Shown here piece after piece: positions 7,818-16,328 of a stretch of DNA of 21,332 nt. Both the position numbers and the translations under genes were made by a program. Origin of the DNA: an uncultured Alistipes sp. (GTDB lineage: Bacteria; Bacteroidota; Bacteroidia; Bacteroidales; Rikenellaceae); NCBI GenBank assembly GCA_937895825.1, contig CALBKP010000076.1, forward strand, positions 1 through 21,332, written 5' to 3'. Under the pieces are notes generated by a model. It did not search any database. It was not told where the DNA came from and worked only from the letters and a program-made list of their open reading frames with translations. How positions within the stretch are numbered: position 1 is the first letter of the stretch; each line of letters begins with the position of its first letter.

Positions 7818-7850
7818 TTGCAAAGATAATAGTTATTTTGTTATCTGCAA
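7818..7850. promoter_or_regulatory. Imperfect palindrome overlapping the rubrerythrin promoter
   Basis: TTGCAAAGATAA (7818-7829) faces TTATCTGCAA (7841-7850). Ten bases of each arm match when two A are allowed as an insertion, with 11 nt between. It covers the -7 box and reaches the -33 box, where an operator would act. No regulator is encoded nearby, and the sequence does not clearly match a PerR or OxyR site known to me. Confidence 0.35.
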
Positions 7851-7851
7851 T
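7821..7851 (-). promoter_or_regulatory. Rubrerythrin promoter (-33/-7, Bacteroidota type)
   Basis: On the minus strand ATTG (7848-7851, three of four matches to TTTG), then a 19-nt spacer, then TATCTTTG (7821-7828, matching TAnnTTTG). Box spacing fits the 19-21 nt of the sigma-ABfr consensus. The ATG follows about 50 bp downstream. Confidence 0.6.
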
Positions 7852-7911
7852 ATATTTTTCATTATATTAATTTATCTTTATATAGATTTTATTTATATTA
7901 GATGTGGAAAC

Positions 7912-7940
7912 AATAAGTATACCTTGATATAATAAGTATA
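7912..7940. repeat. Direct repeat AATAAGTATA, 19-bp period, in the rbr/permease divergent region
   Basis: AATAAGTATA occurs at 7912-7921 and again at 7931-7940. Two identical 10-mers spaced just under two helical turns, about 90 bp before the GadC-like permease start, may be binding sites for a regulator. The region is AT-rich, so chance is possible. No TAnnTTTG box was found for the permease; the nearest is TCAATTTG at 7972-7979. Confidence 0.35.
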
Positions 7941-8026
7941 GCTATTCGGATGTCATTTTAAGGGATATGTCTCAATTTGCACTATAATTGCTATGGTGTT
8001 GAGGAGATAACCAAAATCATTATATT

Positions 8027-9484
8027 ATGCAGACGACGAATAAAAGTAACACATTTAGACTTAGTGTGATGACACTGGCCGTGATGAACATTACGGCTGT
8101 TGTGAGCCTTAGAGGTTTGGCTACCGAGGCGGTATATGGCCCAGCGTCGGCCTTCTACTACCTCTTTGCAGCAATTGTCTTTCTAATCCCTACGGCGATG
8201 ATTGCTGCCGAGCTTGCTGCCATGTTTAGTACCAAGCAGGGTGGTGTCTTTCGCTGGGTAGGCGAGGCCTTTGGTGCGCGTGTAGGTTTTTTGGCCATCT
8301 GGCTGCAGTGGATACAGTCGACGATATGGTATCCTACGGTGCTTACGTTCGGTGCTGTTAGTATCGCCTTTATTGGTAGCGATCCTACGGCCGATGCATC
8401 GTTGGCATCTAACCGCCTCTTTACACTCTGCGTGGTGCTTGCCATCTATTGGATAGCGACATTCATATCACTTAAGGGGCTCGGTTGGGTAGGTAAGATA
8501 AGCAAGTGGGGTGGTATTATCGGCACGATAATACCAGCGGCGTTACTTATCCTCCTGGCAATTATATATCTACTTAAGGGGGGACACAACAACCTAAATA
8601 TGCACCAGAGCTTCTTCCCCGACCTTACACACCTGGATAATATTGTGCTTGCCTCGAGTATCTTCCTATTCTATGCTGGTATGGAGATGATGGGTATCCA
8701 CGTTATGGAGGTAGATAACCCCAAACGCAACTATCCGCGTGCCATCATTATTGGCTCGCTGGCTACGGTCTTGATCTTCATCCTCGGTACATTCTCGCTT
8801 GGTATCATCGTTCCGGCGAAGGATATAAGCCTCACGCAGACGCTACTTATCGGCTTTGACCGCTACTTCAGCTTCCTCGGTGTGCCGTGGCTCGGATCGG
8901 TCGTAGCTGTGGCTTTAGTCTTTGGTGTGCTTGCATGTGTGCTTACGTGGGTGTCGGGCCCTTCGAAGGGTATCTTTGCCGTAGGTCGTGCTGGCTACCT
9001 GCCGCCATTCTTCCAAAAGCAGAATAGCATGGGCGTGCAGCGTAATATCTTGCTTGTACAAGGAGTCATCGTTACGCTCCTTGGTCTTCTGTTTGTCGTT
9101 ATGCCTTCGGTGCAATCGTTTTACCAGATACTCTCGCAGTTAACCGTGCTCCTATACCTGATTATGTATATGCTCATGTTTGCCGCGGCCATCGCCCTTA
9201 GGTATAAGCTCCCCGATGCCGAGCGTCCATTCCGTCTTGGTAAGCGTGGTAACGGCCTTATGTGGCTCTTGGGAGGCCTCGGCTTTGCAGGTTCGTTGCT
9301 CGCCTTTGTCCTTAGCTTTATCCCACCCTCGCAGATTGCCGTGGGAAGCACCACCGTATGGTTTGCAGTGTTAATCATCGGAGCCATCGTCTTCGTGGGT
9401 ATACCATTTATAATATATGCTATGCGTAAGCCGTCGTGGCGAGCTGAGGGTACCAACTTCGAAAAGTTCCATTGGCAGAAGTAA
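8027..9484 (+). CDS. APC-superfamily amino-acid permease, glutamate:GABA antiporter (GadC)-like
   Basis: This is a 485-residue inner-membrane protein of about 12 spans in the amino acid-polyamine-organocation superfamily. GadC-type features are the TM1 segment around VVSLRGLATEAVYGP (25-39), the TM6 region FYAGMEMMGIHVMEV (215-229) followed by DNPKRNYPRA (230-239), GPSKGI (311-316) and GRAGYLPPFF (320-329). The C-terminus from about residue 465 (KPSWRAEGTNFEKFHWQK) is a short soluble tail, similar in place to the C-plug of GadC, though I cannot show that it plugs. No glutamate decarboxylase or glutaminase gene lies next to it, so the exchanged pair (glutamate/GABA, or other amino acids) is undetermined. 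The gene stands alone: divergent from rubrerythrin and followed by a hairpin. Confidence 0.85.
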   Translation: MQTTNKSNTFRLSVMTLAVMNITAVVSLRGLATEAVYGPASAFYYLFAAIVFLIPTAMIAAELAAMFSTKQGGVFRWVGEAFGARVGFLAIWLQWIQSTIWYPTVLTFGAVSIAFIGSDPTADASLASNRLFTLCVVLAIYWIATFISLKGLGWVGKISKWGGIIGTIIPAALLILLAIIYLLKGGHNNLNMHQSFFPDLTHLDNIVLASSIFLFYAGMEMMGIHVMEVDNPKRNYPRAIIIGSLATVLIFILGTFSLGIIVPAKDISLTQTLLIGFDRYFSFLGVPWLGSVVAVALVFGVLACVLTWVSGPSKGIFAVGRAGYLPPFFQKQNSMGVQRNILLVQGVIVTLLGLLFVVMPSVQSFYQILSQLTVLLYLIMYMLMFAAAIALRYKLPDAERPFRLGKRGNGLMWLLGGLGFAGSLLAFVLSFIPPSQIAVGSTTVWFAVLIIGAIVFVGIPFIIYAMRKPSWRAEGTNFEKFHWQK

Positions 9485-9503
9485 CGGAGGAGAGATTTTA
9501 TGC

Positions 9504-9552
9504 TATGTGTCGTCGATGATGTTCATGAGGTGTGGCTCATTGACGACACATA
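9504..9552 (+). terminator. Long hairpin after the GadC-like permease
   Basis: TATGTGTCGTC (9504-9514) pairs perfectly with GACGACACATA (9542-9552). Inside it ATGAG (9525-9529) pairs with CTCAT (9536-9540), and outside it AGAGAT (9491-9496) can pair with ATCTCT (9553-9558) across a bulge. It begins 19 bp after the permease stop and ends 55 bp before guaD. There is no T run directly after the stem, so it may be a terminator or an mRNA-end structure. Confidence 0.55.
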
Positions 9553-9575
9553 ATCTCTATGTTCACAATTTTTAT

Positions 9576-9583
9576 TATATTTG
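9576..9583 (+). promoter_or_regulatory. Putative -7 box for the guaD operon
   Basis: TATATTTG (TAnnTTTG) lies 24 bp before the guaD ATG and directly after the hairpin that ends the previous unit. The -33 position has no good TTTG. Confidence 0.45.
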
Positions 9584-9607
9584 CGAGGTTTTTATTAGCA
9601 GAGATCT

Positions 9608-10126
9608 ATGGATGCAGTAGATAGACAACACGGACTTCCCGAGAGGAGTGATTATTCGGAGGATGATCGTCGCTTTATGCAGATGGCCATCGACCTCTCG
9701 ATTGAGAATATAGACTCAGGTGGCGGCCCCTTTGGTGCTGTCATCGTGCAAGATGGCAAGGTGGTGGCTAAGGGCGCTAACCGCGTGGTGCCGAATAATG
9801 ACCCCACGGCGCATGCCGAGGTTATGGCCATACGTAATGCTTGCCGCGAACTCAATACCTTCGACCTGTCGGGTGCAACCGTTTATAGTTCATGCGAGCC
9901 CTGCCCTATGTGCCTTAGTGCCCTCTATTGGGCGGGTGTCGAGCGTATATGTTATGCCAATACTAAGCGTGATGCTGCGGCGATAGACTTCGATGACTCG
10001 TTCATCTACGACCAGCTACGCCTGGACTACGACCGCCGCTCGATACACTGTGAGCACTTTATGCGCGAGGAGGCGATGGAGGCATTCCGCAAGTGGGATG
10101 ATAAACTTGATAAGATAGAGTATTAG
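9608..10126 (+). CDS. guaD: Guanine deaminase (cytidine deaminase-fold, GuaD type)
   Basis: The enzyme hydrolyses guanine to xanthine and ammonia. The 172-residue chain has the zinc deaminase signature: HAE (69-71; His69 binds zinc, Glu71 shuttles the proton) in DPTAHAEVMAIR, and PCPMC (98-102; Cys99 and Cys102 bind zinc) in SSCEPCPMCLSALYWAG. Features shared with B. subtilis GuaD rather than with tRNA adenosine deaminase TadA are GGPFGAVIV (39-47), DFDDSFIY (127-134) and a C-terminal tyrosine (KIEY), the residue that completes the partner's active site in the domain-swapped dimer. The N-terminus is about 20 residues longer than in B. subtilis; a start at Met24 or Met26 would shorten it. Two genes follow at 28- and 24-bp gaps, the second a xanthine/uracil-type permease, which fits purine base salvage. 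Confidence 0.88.
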   Translation: MDAVDRQHGLPERSDYSEDDRRFMQMAIDLSIENIDSGGGPFGAVIVQDGKVVAKGANRVVPNNDPTAHAEVMAIRNACRELNTFDLSGATVYSSCEPCPMCLSALYWAGVERICYANTKRDAAAIDFDDSFIYDQLRLDYDRRSIHCEHFMREEAMEAFRKWDDKLDKIEY

Positions 10127-10154
10127 ACTATTAACATTAAACGAGATAAACACA

Positions 10155-10934
10155 ATGAAGAGACTTATATTTGGCCTATGCCTTGTTGTGACAATGGCGG
10201 TTGCCTCGGAGGTATCGGCACAGAAGATTATAGCTCACCGTGGCCACCACTCGGTAAAGGGGGCTGAGGAGAACTCGCTTGCGGCACTTAAGGCTGCTTA
10301 CGAGGCAGGTATCTATGCCGTGGAGTGTGACGTGAATATGACCTCGGATGGTGAGCTTGTCGTCGTCCACGGCCCATGGCTCGGTAAGAAGGATGACTCC
10401 GATAGACTGAATGTGCAGCGTACCGACTTAGCAACGTTGCGCTCAAAGCTACTATCTAACGGCGAGCCAGTGCCTACGCTCGATGAGTTCTTGGAGCTTG
10501 CGGCTACAAATACCGATACAAAGCTCATTATCGAGGTCAAGGATCATGCTACCCCGCAGCTTGAAACAGAGGTCGTGCGTAAAGTTGTTGCAGCTGTTAA
10601 GCATCATAAATTGCAGGATATTGTCACATACATCGCCTTCCGTCAGCATGTGTGCAACGAGTTTGTACGCCTTGCGCCTGCGAATACGCCAGTGATGTAT
10701 CTTGGAGGCAACCTTACGCCTGAGTATGTTAAGGGCTTGGGTTATACGGGTATAAACTACTCGGTCGAGGCCTTGAGGCGCCTGCCACGTTGGATTGATG
10801 AGGCTCATAAGCTCGGACTTGAGGTATCTATCTGGACAGTAAACTCTTGTGAGGATGCCGCATGGGCTGTAAAGCATGGTGTCGATTATATAACGACAGA
10901 TAGGCCCTCCGTTGTGGAGCGTGCGCTTGAATAG
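10155..10934 (+). CDS. Secreted glycerophosphodiester phosphodiesterase family protein
   Basis: GDPD enzymes hydrolyse glycerophosphodiesters, the deacylated phospholipid head groups, to glycerol-3-phosphate and an alcohol in a TIM-barrel fold needing a metal ion. A signal peptide is clear: positive MKR, a hydrophobic core to about residue 17, then cleavage near VSA|QK (after residue 22), so the enzyme is periplasmic or exported. Catalytic motifs are HRG (28-30), EEN (38-40), the metal-binding ECD (57-59) in AVECDVNMTSDGELVVVH, and His72, which here is HG instead of the usual HD. Downstream are LIIEVKD and the C-terminal WTVNSCEDAAWAVKHGVDYITTDRP typical of the family. It lies between guaD and the NCS2 permease in one probable operon; why a phosphodiesterase is there is unclear. 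The actual substrate could differ from glycerophosphodiesters. Confidence 0.88.
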   Translation: MKRLIFGLCLVVTMAVASEVSAQKIIAHRGHHSVKGAEENSLAALKAAYEAGIYAVECDVNMTSDGELVVVHGPWLGKKDDSDRLNVQRTDLATLRSKLLSNGEPVPTLDEFLELAATNTDTKLIIEVKDHATPQLETEVVRKVVAAVKHHKLQDIVTYIAFRQHVCNEFVRLAPANTPVMYLGGNLTPEYVKGLGYTGINYSVEALRRLPRWIDEAHKLGLEVSIWTVNSCEDAAWAVKHGVDYITTDRPSVVERALE

Positions 10935-10958
10935 TAAAACACAACCCGACTCAATAAT

Positions 10959-12218
10959 ATGAAGCTGAAATACAACATTGATGATAAGTTGCCCTTTGGG
11001 CAGATGATGATATATGCCGTGCAGTGGTTTATCCTTGCTGTGGCAGTTGTTGCTACGAGTGTTTTTGTCGCTCAAGGTACCCCTGGCGAGAAGTTGTTTT
11101 TTGCGCAGAAACTCTTTGCCGTTATGGGCGTTACGGGGCTTGTACAGGTCGTTGTTGGCCATCGTATGCCACTTGTCGTGGGCCCAGCTGCCGTGCTGCT
11201 CGTGGGCGTTATCTCATCTCTCGGTGCGGGAGCCGATACAGAGGCTATCTATTCGTCTATTGCTATTGGTGGCGTGCTTATTGCGCTGCTGACGATTGGC
11301 GGTGCTATGCGCTATGTGCAGCATCTCTTCACGCCACGTATCGTTGTCGTTATCTTGATGCTTATAGCCTTTACGCTTGCGCCAGTGATTAAGAACCTTG
11401 TATTCCCCGTAGGTTATAGCTCTGAACAACATCTCTTTGGCCTTATATTTACCATTGTTGGCTGCCCGATGATGGTGGTGCTCAACCGTACGCTTAGGGG
11501 TGTGGCTAAGAGCTTGGTTATACCCATCGCTTTAGCTGTGGGTAGTATAGCATACTATGCCCTTTTTGATGGGTCTGCGCCTGTTGATAGCGCTGCCTCG
11601 TTCGAGGGATTGTTCCTCTCGGGTTTTAGCTTTGACTGGGGGCTCGTTGTAGCCTTTGTTATATGCTATATCGCACTTCTTATCAACGATATTGGCTCTA
11701 TCGAGTCGCTCGGTGCTATGCTCCAACTCTCGGATATGGACTCGCGTCTTAAGCGTGGCGTGCGCACCACAGGCATTATGAATATAGTGGCTGGTGCTAT
11801 GGGTGTATTGGGCCCAGTGAACTTCTCGATGAGCCCTGGTGTTATCGCATCCACGGGGTGTGCCTCGCGTCGTGCGCTTATCCCGGCAACGCTTATGCTT
11901 GTTGTCTGTGCCCTCTCTTCTAACCTTATCTGGGCACTCACGAATATTCCTAACCCTGTCATAGGTGTCATTTTGCTCTTTTTGATGGGGACGCAGCTGG
12001 CGGCAAGCTTGGAGATGGTGCACTCTACGCGCTCGGTGCAGTCGTTTGTCGATGGTCTTACTGTCGGCTTGCCGCTGATGATGGCCATGCTCTTCCAGCT
12101 TATGCCTCGCGGTATCGTGCCTACGGTCATTGAACCCCTTGTAGGCAATGGCTTTGCTATGGGCGTTATTGCCGTTATCGTTATGGAACATGTCATCAAC
12201 AGAAATAGTGCAAAATAA
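10959..12218 (+). CDS. NCS2-family xanthine/uracil-type permease
   Basis: This is an inner-membrane nucleobase:cation symporter of 419 residues, about 14 spans, from the UraA/UapA/PbuX side of NCS2. Supporting segments are MPLVVGPAAVLLVGV (70-84), in the place of the family's P-x-x-x-G-x-S/T-x-A core motif, a transport-domain stretch LLINDIGSIESLGAM with its acidic and polar residues, and LGPVNFSMSPGVIASTGCASRRAL, which takes the place of the NxG.T signature before span 9-10. The last two segments are looser than in UraA. It follows the GDPD gene by 24 bp and guanine deaminase two genes upstream, so xanthine or a related base is the likeliest substrate, but uracil or urate cannot be excluded. 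It belongs to a different NCS2 branch from the permease at 4936-6228. Confidence 0.82.
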   Translation: MKLKYNIDDKLPFGQMMIYAVQWFILAVAVVATSVFVAQGTPGEKLFFAQKLFAVMGVTGLVQVVVGHRMPLVVGPAAVLLVGVISSLGAGADTEAIYSSIAIGGVLIALLTIGGAMRYVQHLFTPRIVVVILMLIAFTLAPVIKNLVFPVGYSSEQHLFGLIFTIVGCPMMVVLNRTLRGVAKSLVIPIALAVGSIAYYALFDGSAPVDSAASFEGLFLSGFSFDWGLVVAFVICYIALLINDIGSIESLGAMLQLSDMDSRLKRGVRTTGIMNIVAGAMGVLGPVNFSMSPGVIASTGCASRRALIPATLMLVVCALSSNLIWALTNIPNPVIGVILLFLMGTQLAASLEMVHSTRSVQSFVDGLTVGLPLMMAMLFQLMPRGIVPTVIEPLVGNGFAMGVIAVIVMEHVINRNSAK

Positions 12219-12231
12219 AATGCCTTTTGCG

Positions 12232-12263
12232 GTTGCTTTGTTGTGAATTATTTTGTACCTTTG
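12232..12263 (+). promoter_or_regulatory. purA promoter (-33/-7)
   Basis: GTTG (12232-12235, three of four matches to TTTG), a 20-nt spacer and TACCTTTG (12256-12263, matching TAnnTTTG). The predicted start of transcription is near 12269, about 45 bp before the purA ATG, at the edge of a palindromic segment. Confidence 0.6.
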
Positions 12264-12299
12264 TAGCCGTTAAATTCTGCCGTCATTGGTTGACGGCTA
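12264..12299 (+). promoter_or_regulatory. Alternative stems in the purA leader
   Basis: GCCGTCA (12279-12285) pairs with TGACGGC (12291-12297) around the loop TTGGT. TAGCCGT (12264-12270) can instead pair with ACGGCTA (12293-12299). The two stems share ACGGC and exclude each other. The first base-pairing arm of the longer stem coincides with the predicted transcription start, so it may act as a DNA operator rather than RNA. Confidence 0.4.
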
Positions 12300-12302
12300 T
12301 AA

Positions 12303-13598
<1,296 letters not shown>

Positions 13599-13640
13599 TA
13601 ATTTATTGAAAGAATAGGTCTGCTTTGGACCCTCAGTTAT

Positions 13641-13683
13641 AATGGTAAATGGGAAATACGCTCAGTATTTCCCATTTACCATT
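13641..13683. terminator. Perfect 19-bp hairpin between convergent purA and M1 peptidase
   Basis: AATGGTAAATGGGAAATAC (13641-13659) is the exact reverse complement of GTATTTCCCATTTACCATT (13665-13683), with loop GCTCA. It lies 42 bp after the purA stop and 52 bp after the peptidase stop, so it can serve both strands. No T run follows on either side, and the stem is unusually long and perfect for an intrinsic terminator. Confidence 0.7.
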
Positions 13684-13735
13684 TCTCGTGTCGAGACCAA
13701 ATCTAACCCCTTATTACAGAGTATATTCTGCTATC

Positions 13736-16243
13736 TTAAGGCATCATATCAGCCGCCTGAAGTATCTTGTTGCGTAGCAGCGTGGGGTAGTCGGGGTTGT
13801 CCTCCAGGAAACGCTCAACCTCAGCGTACGCCTCGGGACTCTTATGACCTCCGAGAAGTGCCCCTGCCCAGTTGCGCGGGAAGAAAATGTCGCCTGTGCG
13901 CTGTACCTCGCGAAGCTCCTCTAAGCCTCGGCGAATATATTTTCTGCTATGCTCTGTGCGCGTGTGATGATTAATGAGCGCGAGGGCTGATGCTGCCCAC
14001 GGCTCGGTGCGGCGATTCTCGGGCTCGCAAAGCTCAGCAAAGAGTGCATCTAAGGTCTCAGTCTCGGATACTGTGGCACGCAATACGTAGTCGAATTGTC
14101 GTATGCGGTCGGGGTTGGTTATGCGCTCACGCTGTGTTGCGATGATATTATCTCGCTCCTCGGGCATACGCACAGCAAGCTCCAAGGCCATAGACATATA
14201 ATCCATCTCGTTAAGCTGAGGGTGGCTGCCATCGCTCCAGATGTGGTAAATACGCTCCGTAGCCTCTGTCGAGATTGTCGCGTGTGCGAGGATTGTAAGT
14301 AGCTGTCGTCGGCATGAGGTGAGCGCGTGTCGTTCGGCTATATCGAGGAGTGCGGTCTCATCTACAGTAGTCGCTATGCGGAGCATCGGCGAGGTGAGGA
14401 AGCTACACATCGTGGATGCTATAAGGGTGTTATGCTCTGTAGGAAGTGCCGCAACAAGAAGGTTGAGCCATGTGCGGGCATCGAGCATTTCCCAGCGGTA
14501 ACACTCGTTGAGGCAGATTATCAGCGACTCGCGAGTGGTGTCGTCGGCTATCGCGCTGAAGTTCTTAATAATCCACGCCATCGACTCCTTGTCGGGTATA
14601 AAGAGCCCGTAGCCACGGCCATCGCTGTTGGGTAGAACGGCTACTACACCATTGGGGAGCGTGTAACACTGCTCCTTGCTGCTAAGCCTTACGTCTATAT
14701 CCTTGCTGCTACCATCAGCCAATATCGCACGACACTGGAATCTCTCTTGCCATACAAGGTCACGGCAGTAGATGTCGCTTTGTGTGATGCGGAGCGTCGT
14801 CGCCTCGCGCTCAAAACGCACATGTGGCATACCCTTGCTATGTACCCACACCTCGCTAAATGCGGCGAGGTCGTGGTCGGTGTAGCTGTCGAGTATGGCG
14901 ATAAGCTCGGGCCACGTAGCGTTGCTATAGGCGTATGTCGTGAGGTAGTCGTGAATACCCTGACGGAAGGACTCCTCTCCCATAATATCTACCATCATCT
15001 CCATCACGAGTGGGGCTTTGTTGTAGATAATCTGTCCATATATAAGGCCTGCATTTTGGAGATTATCAAGCTCCTGGCGTATCGCCGTAGCGCCCAGTGT
15101 GCGATCCTCCGAGAGCGAGGCTATTGTGTAGCTCTTGAGCCTATTTAGTCGGTGGTTAACGTCTGGATATAGCGGTTCGGTCATGCGTGCGGCGAAGTAG
15201 TTGGCAAATACCTCCTTTGTCCACACGTCGTCGAACCAGCGCATCGTCACAAAGTCGCCAAACCACATGTGCGCTGTCTCGTGGGCTATGAGCTGCGTGC
15301 GTCGTAGCTCCTCGTCGAGCGTGGGGTTGTCGCCAAGGAACATCTGCCCAGCATTGTATAGCGTGGCTCCCGTATGCTCCATGCCTCCATACTGGAAACC
15401 TGGGAGCATTACAAGGTCATACTTGGCGAATGGGTAGGCTATACCGGTGTACTCCTCCAGCCACTCGAGCGATGCCACCACCTGGCGGAATATCTCGTCG
15501 AGCTGCGCTATGCGCTTGGGGTCGGTCTCACGGTGGTATGCGTGGATGGTGCGTTGGGTGTCGCTGTATGTCGCCATGTCGAGCTTGCCAGCAACAAAGC
15601 TAAATAGATAGGTGCTGAGTGGCTCGGTGGGGAGAAACTCTATGTGCTGTCTGCCATCCGTCGTCGTGCTGCTCCTTATGCCACTATTCGACACCGCCAC
15701 CCACTCCTCGGGGAGCGTGAGACTTAACTCAAACGTAGCCTTCATGTCTGGCTGGTCGAAGACGGGGAATAGCGTGCGTGCGCGGTCGGGCACGAGGAGT
15801 GTGTAGAGAAAGTCATCGTTGCGATTGAGCGACTGGTCGCCAGCATGGAAGACAATCGCCACTCTATTCTCGCCATTAATTGTCGCTGTAGATGGTATTA
15901 TGATATGCTCATTCTCAGCGTGATAGCTGCACTCCTTGCCATTAGCCGTGATGCTCGTAATGCTCGTTGAGGGCTCGCGGAAGTCGATGATTACCTCCTC
16001 AGGGCTCTCTAACTTAAAGAGTATCTCCACGTTGCCATTAACTGCCTCGCCACGTTCTGCGGGGATATAGAAGTGTAGCTTATAGCGTAGGTCGCTGATT
16101 GTAGCTTTGCGCCACTCGGCCAACTCACGCGATATGCCACTATCGTAGCGAGCGTCATATTTACTCGTGCTATCCTCAGTGCAACACACTAATGCTACCA
16201 CAGCCACGGCCACGATGACTTTAAAAAACTCTCTCATACCCAA
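13736..16243 (-). CDS. M1-family zinc aminopeptidase, predicted exported lipoprotein
   Basis: M1 aminopeptidases remove N-terminal residues from peptides. The 835-residue chain has the M1 order: an N-terminal beta domain (about 50-230), the substrate-anchoring exopeptidase motif as GGMEH (286-290), the zinc site HETAH (321-325) with the third ligand Glu344, 19 residues after the second His, in DVWTKEVFANYFA, a Tyr-containing segment GQIIYNKAPLVMEMM, and a long alpha-helical C-terminal domain. The usual GxMEN and WLNEGFA texts are changed to GGMEH and WTKEVFA. The N-terminus (MGMREFFK, hydrophobic 9-19, then CC at 20-21) looks like a lipoprotein signal with an imperfect lipobox, so the enzyme is probably attached to the cell envelope. 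The start could be Met1 or Met3. It is a single-gene unit, divergent from glycerate kinase. Confidence 0.92.
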   Translation of the reverse strand: MGMREFFKVIVAVAVVALVCCTEDSTSKYDARYDSGISRELAEWRKATISDLRYKLHFYIPAERGEAVNGNVEILFKLESPEEVIIDFREPSTSITSITANGKECSYHAENEHIIIPSTATINGENRVAIVFHAGDQSLNRNDDFLYTLLVPDRARTLFPVFDQPDMKATFELSLTLPEEWVAVSNSGIRSSTTTDGRQHIEFLPTEPLSTYLFSFVAGKLDMATYSDTQRTIHAYHRETDPKRIAQLDEIFRQVVASLEWLEEYTGIAYPFAKYDLVMLPGFQYGGMEHTGATLYNAGQMFLGDNPTLDEELRRTQLIAHETAHMWFGDFVTMRWFDDVWTKEVFANYFAARMTEPLYPDVNHRLNRLKSYTIASLSEDRTLGATAIRQELDNLQNAGLIYGQIIYNKAPLVMEMMVDIMGEESFRQGIHDYLTTYAYSNATWPELIAILDSYTDHDLAAFSEVWVHSKGMPHVRFEREATTLRITQSDIYCRDLVWQERFQCRAILADGSSKDIDVRLSSKEQCYTLPNGVVAVLPNSDGRGYGLFIPDKESMAWIIKNFSAIADDTTRESLIICLNECYRWEMLDARTWLNLLVAALPTEHNTLIASTMCSFLTSPMLRIATTVDETALLDIAERHALTSCRRQLLTILAHATISTEATERIYHIWSDGSHPQLNEMDYMSMALELAVRMPEERDNIIATQRERITNPDRIRQFDYVLRATVSETETLDALFAELCEPENRRTEPWAASALALINHHTRTEHSRKYIRRGLEELREVQRTGDIFFPRNWAGALLGGHKSPEAYAEVERFLEDNPDYPTLLRNKILQAADMMP

Positions 16244-16261
16244 TTTGTAATTATTGTTTCC

Positions 16262-16269
16262 ACAAAGTT
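16262..16269 (-). promoter_or_regulatory. Putative -7 box for the M1 peptidase
   Basis: Minus-strand TAACTTTG (TAnnTTTG), 18 bp before the ATG at 16243. The -33 element is not evident. It is 22 bp from the opposing -7 box of glycerate kinase. Confidence 0.45.
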
Positions 16270-16291
16270 AGCATATTTCCCCATTTCGTCG

Positions 16292-16299
16292 TATCTTTG
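16292..16299 (+). promoter_or_regulatory. Putative -7 box for glycerate kinase
   Basis: TATCTTTG (TAnnTTTG), 29 bp before the ATG at 16329, inside a small inverted repeat CGTAT-CTTTGA-ATACG-like segment (16290-16305). No clear -33 TTTG. Confidence 0.45.
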
Positions 16300-16328
16300 A
16301 ATACGAAATTTTATTTGAATCACTATTT

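Noticed and set aside
9504..9552. Purine riboswitch upstream of guanine deaminase
   Set aside because: The hairpin lacks the three-way junction and conserved loops of purine aptamers, and lies upstream of the guaD promoter box, so it is not in that leader.
10452..11162. 236-codon open frame on the minus strand, opposite the phosphodiesterase and permease genes
   Set aside because: It crosses two well-supported plus-strand genes, has no recognisable motifs, and is explained by codon bias of those genes.
11532..12199. Two overlapping open frames (219 and 177 codons) antisense to the NCS2 permease
   Set aside because: Low-complexity translations in two frames at once; shadows of a membrane-protein gene.
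13642..13974. 110-codon plus-strand frame starting in the palindrome and running into the peptidase gene
   Set aside because: It uses the hairpin as its N-terminus and is antisense to a clear gene; no support.
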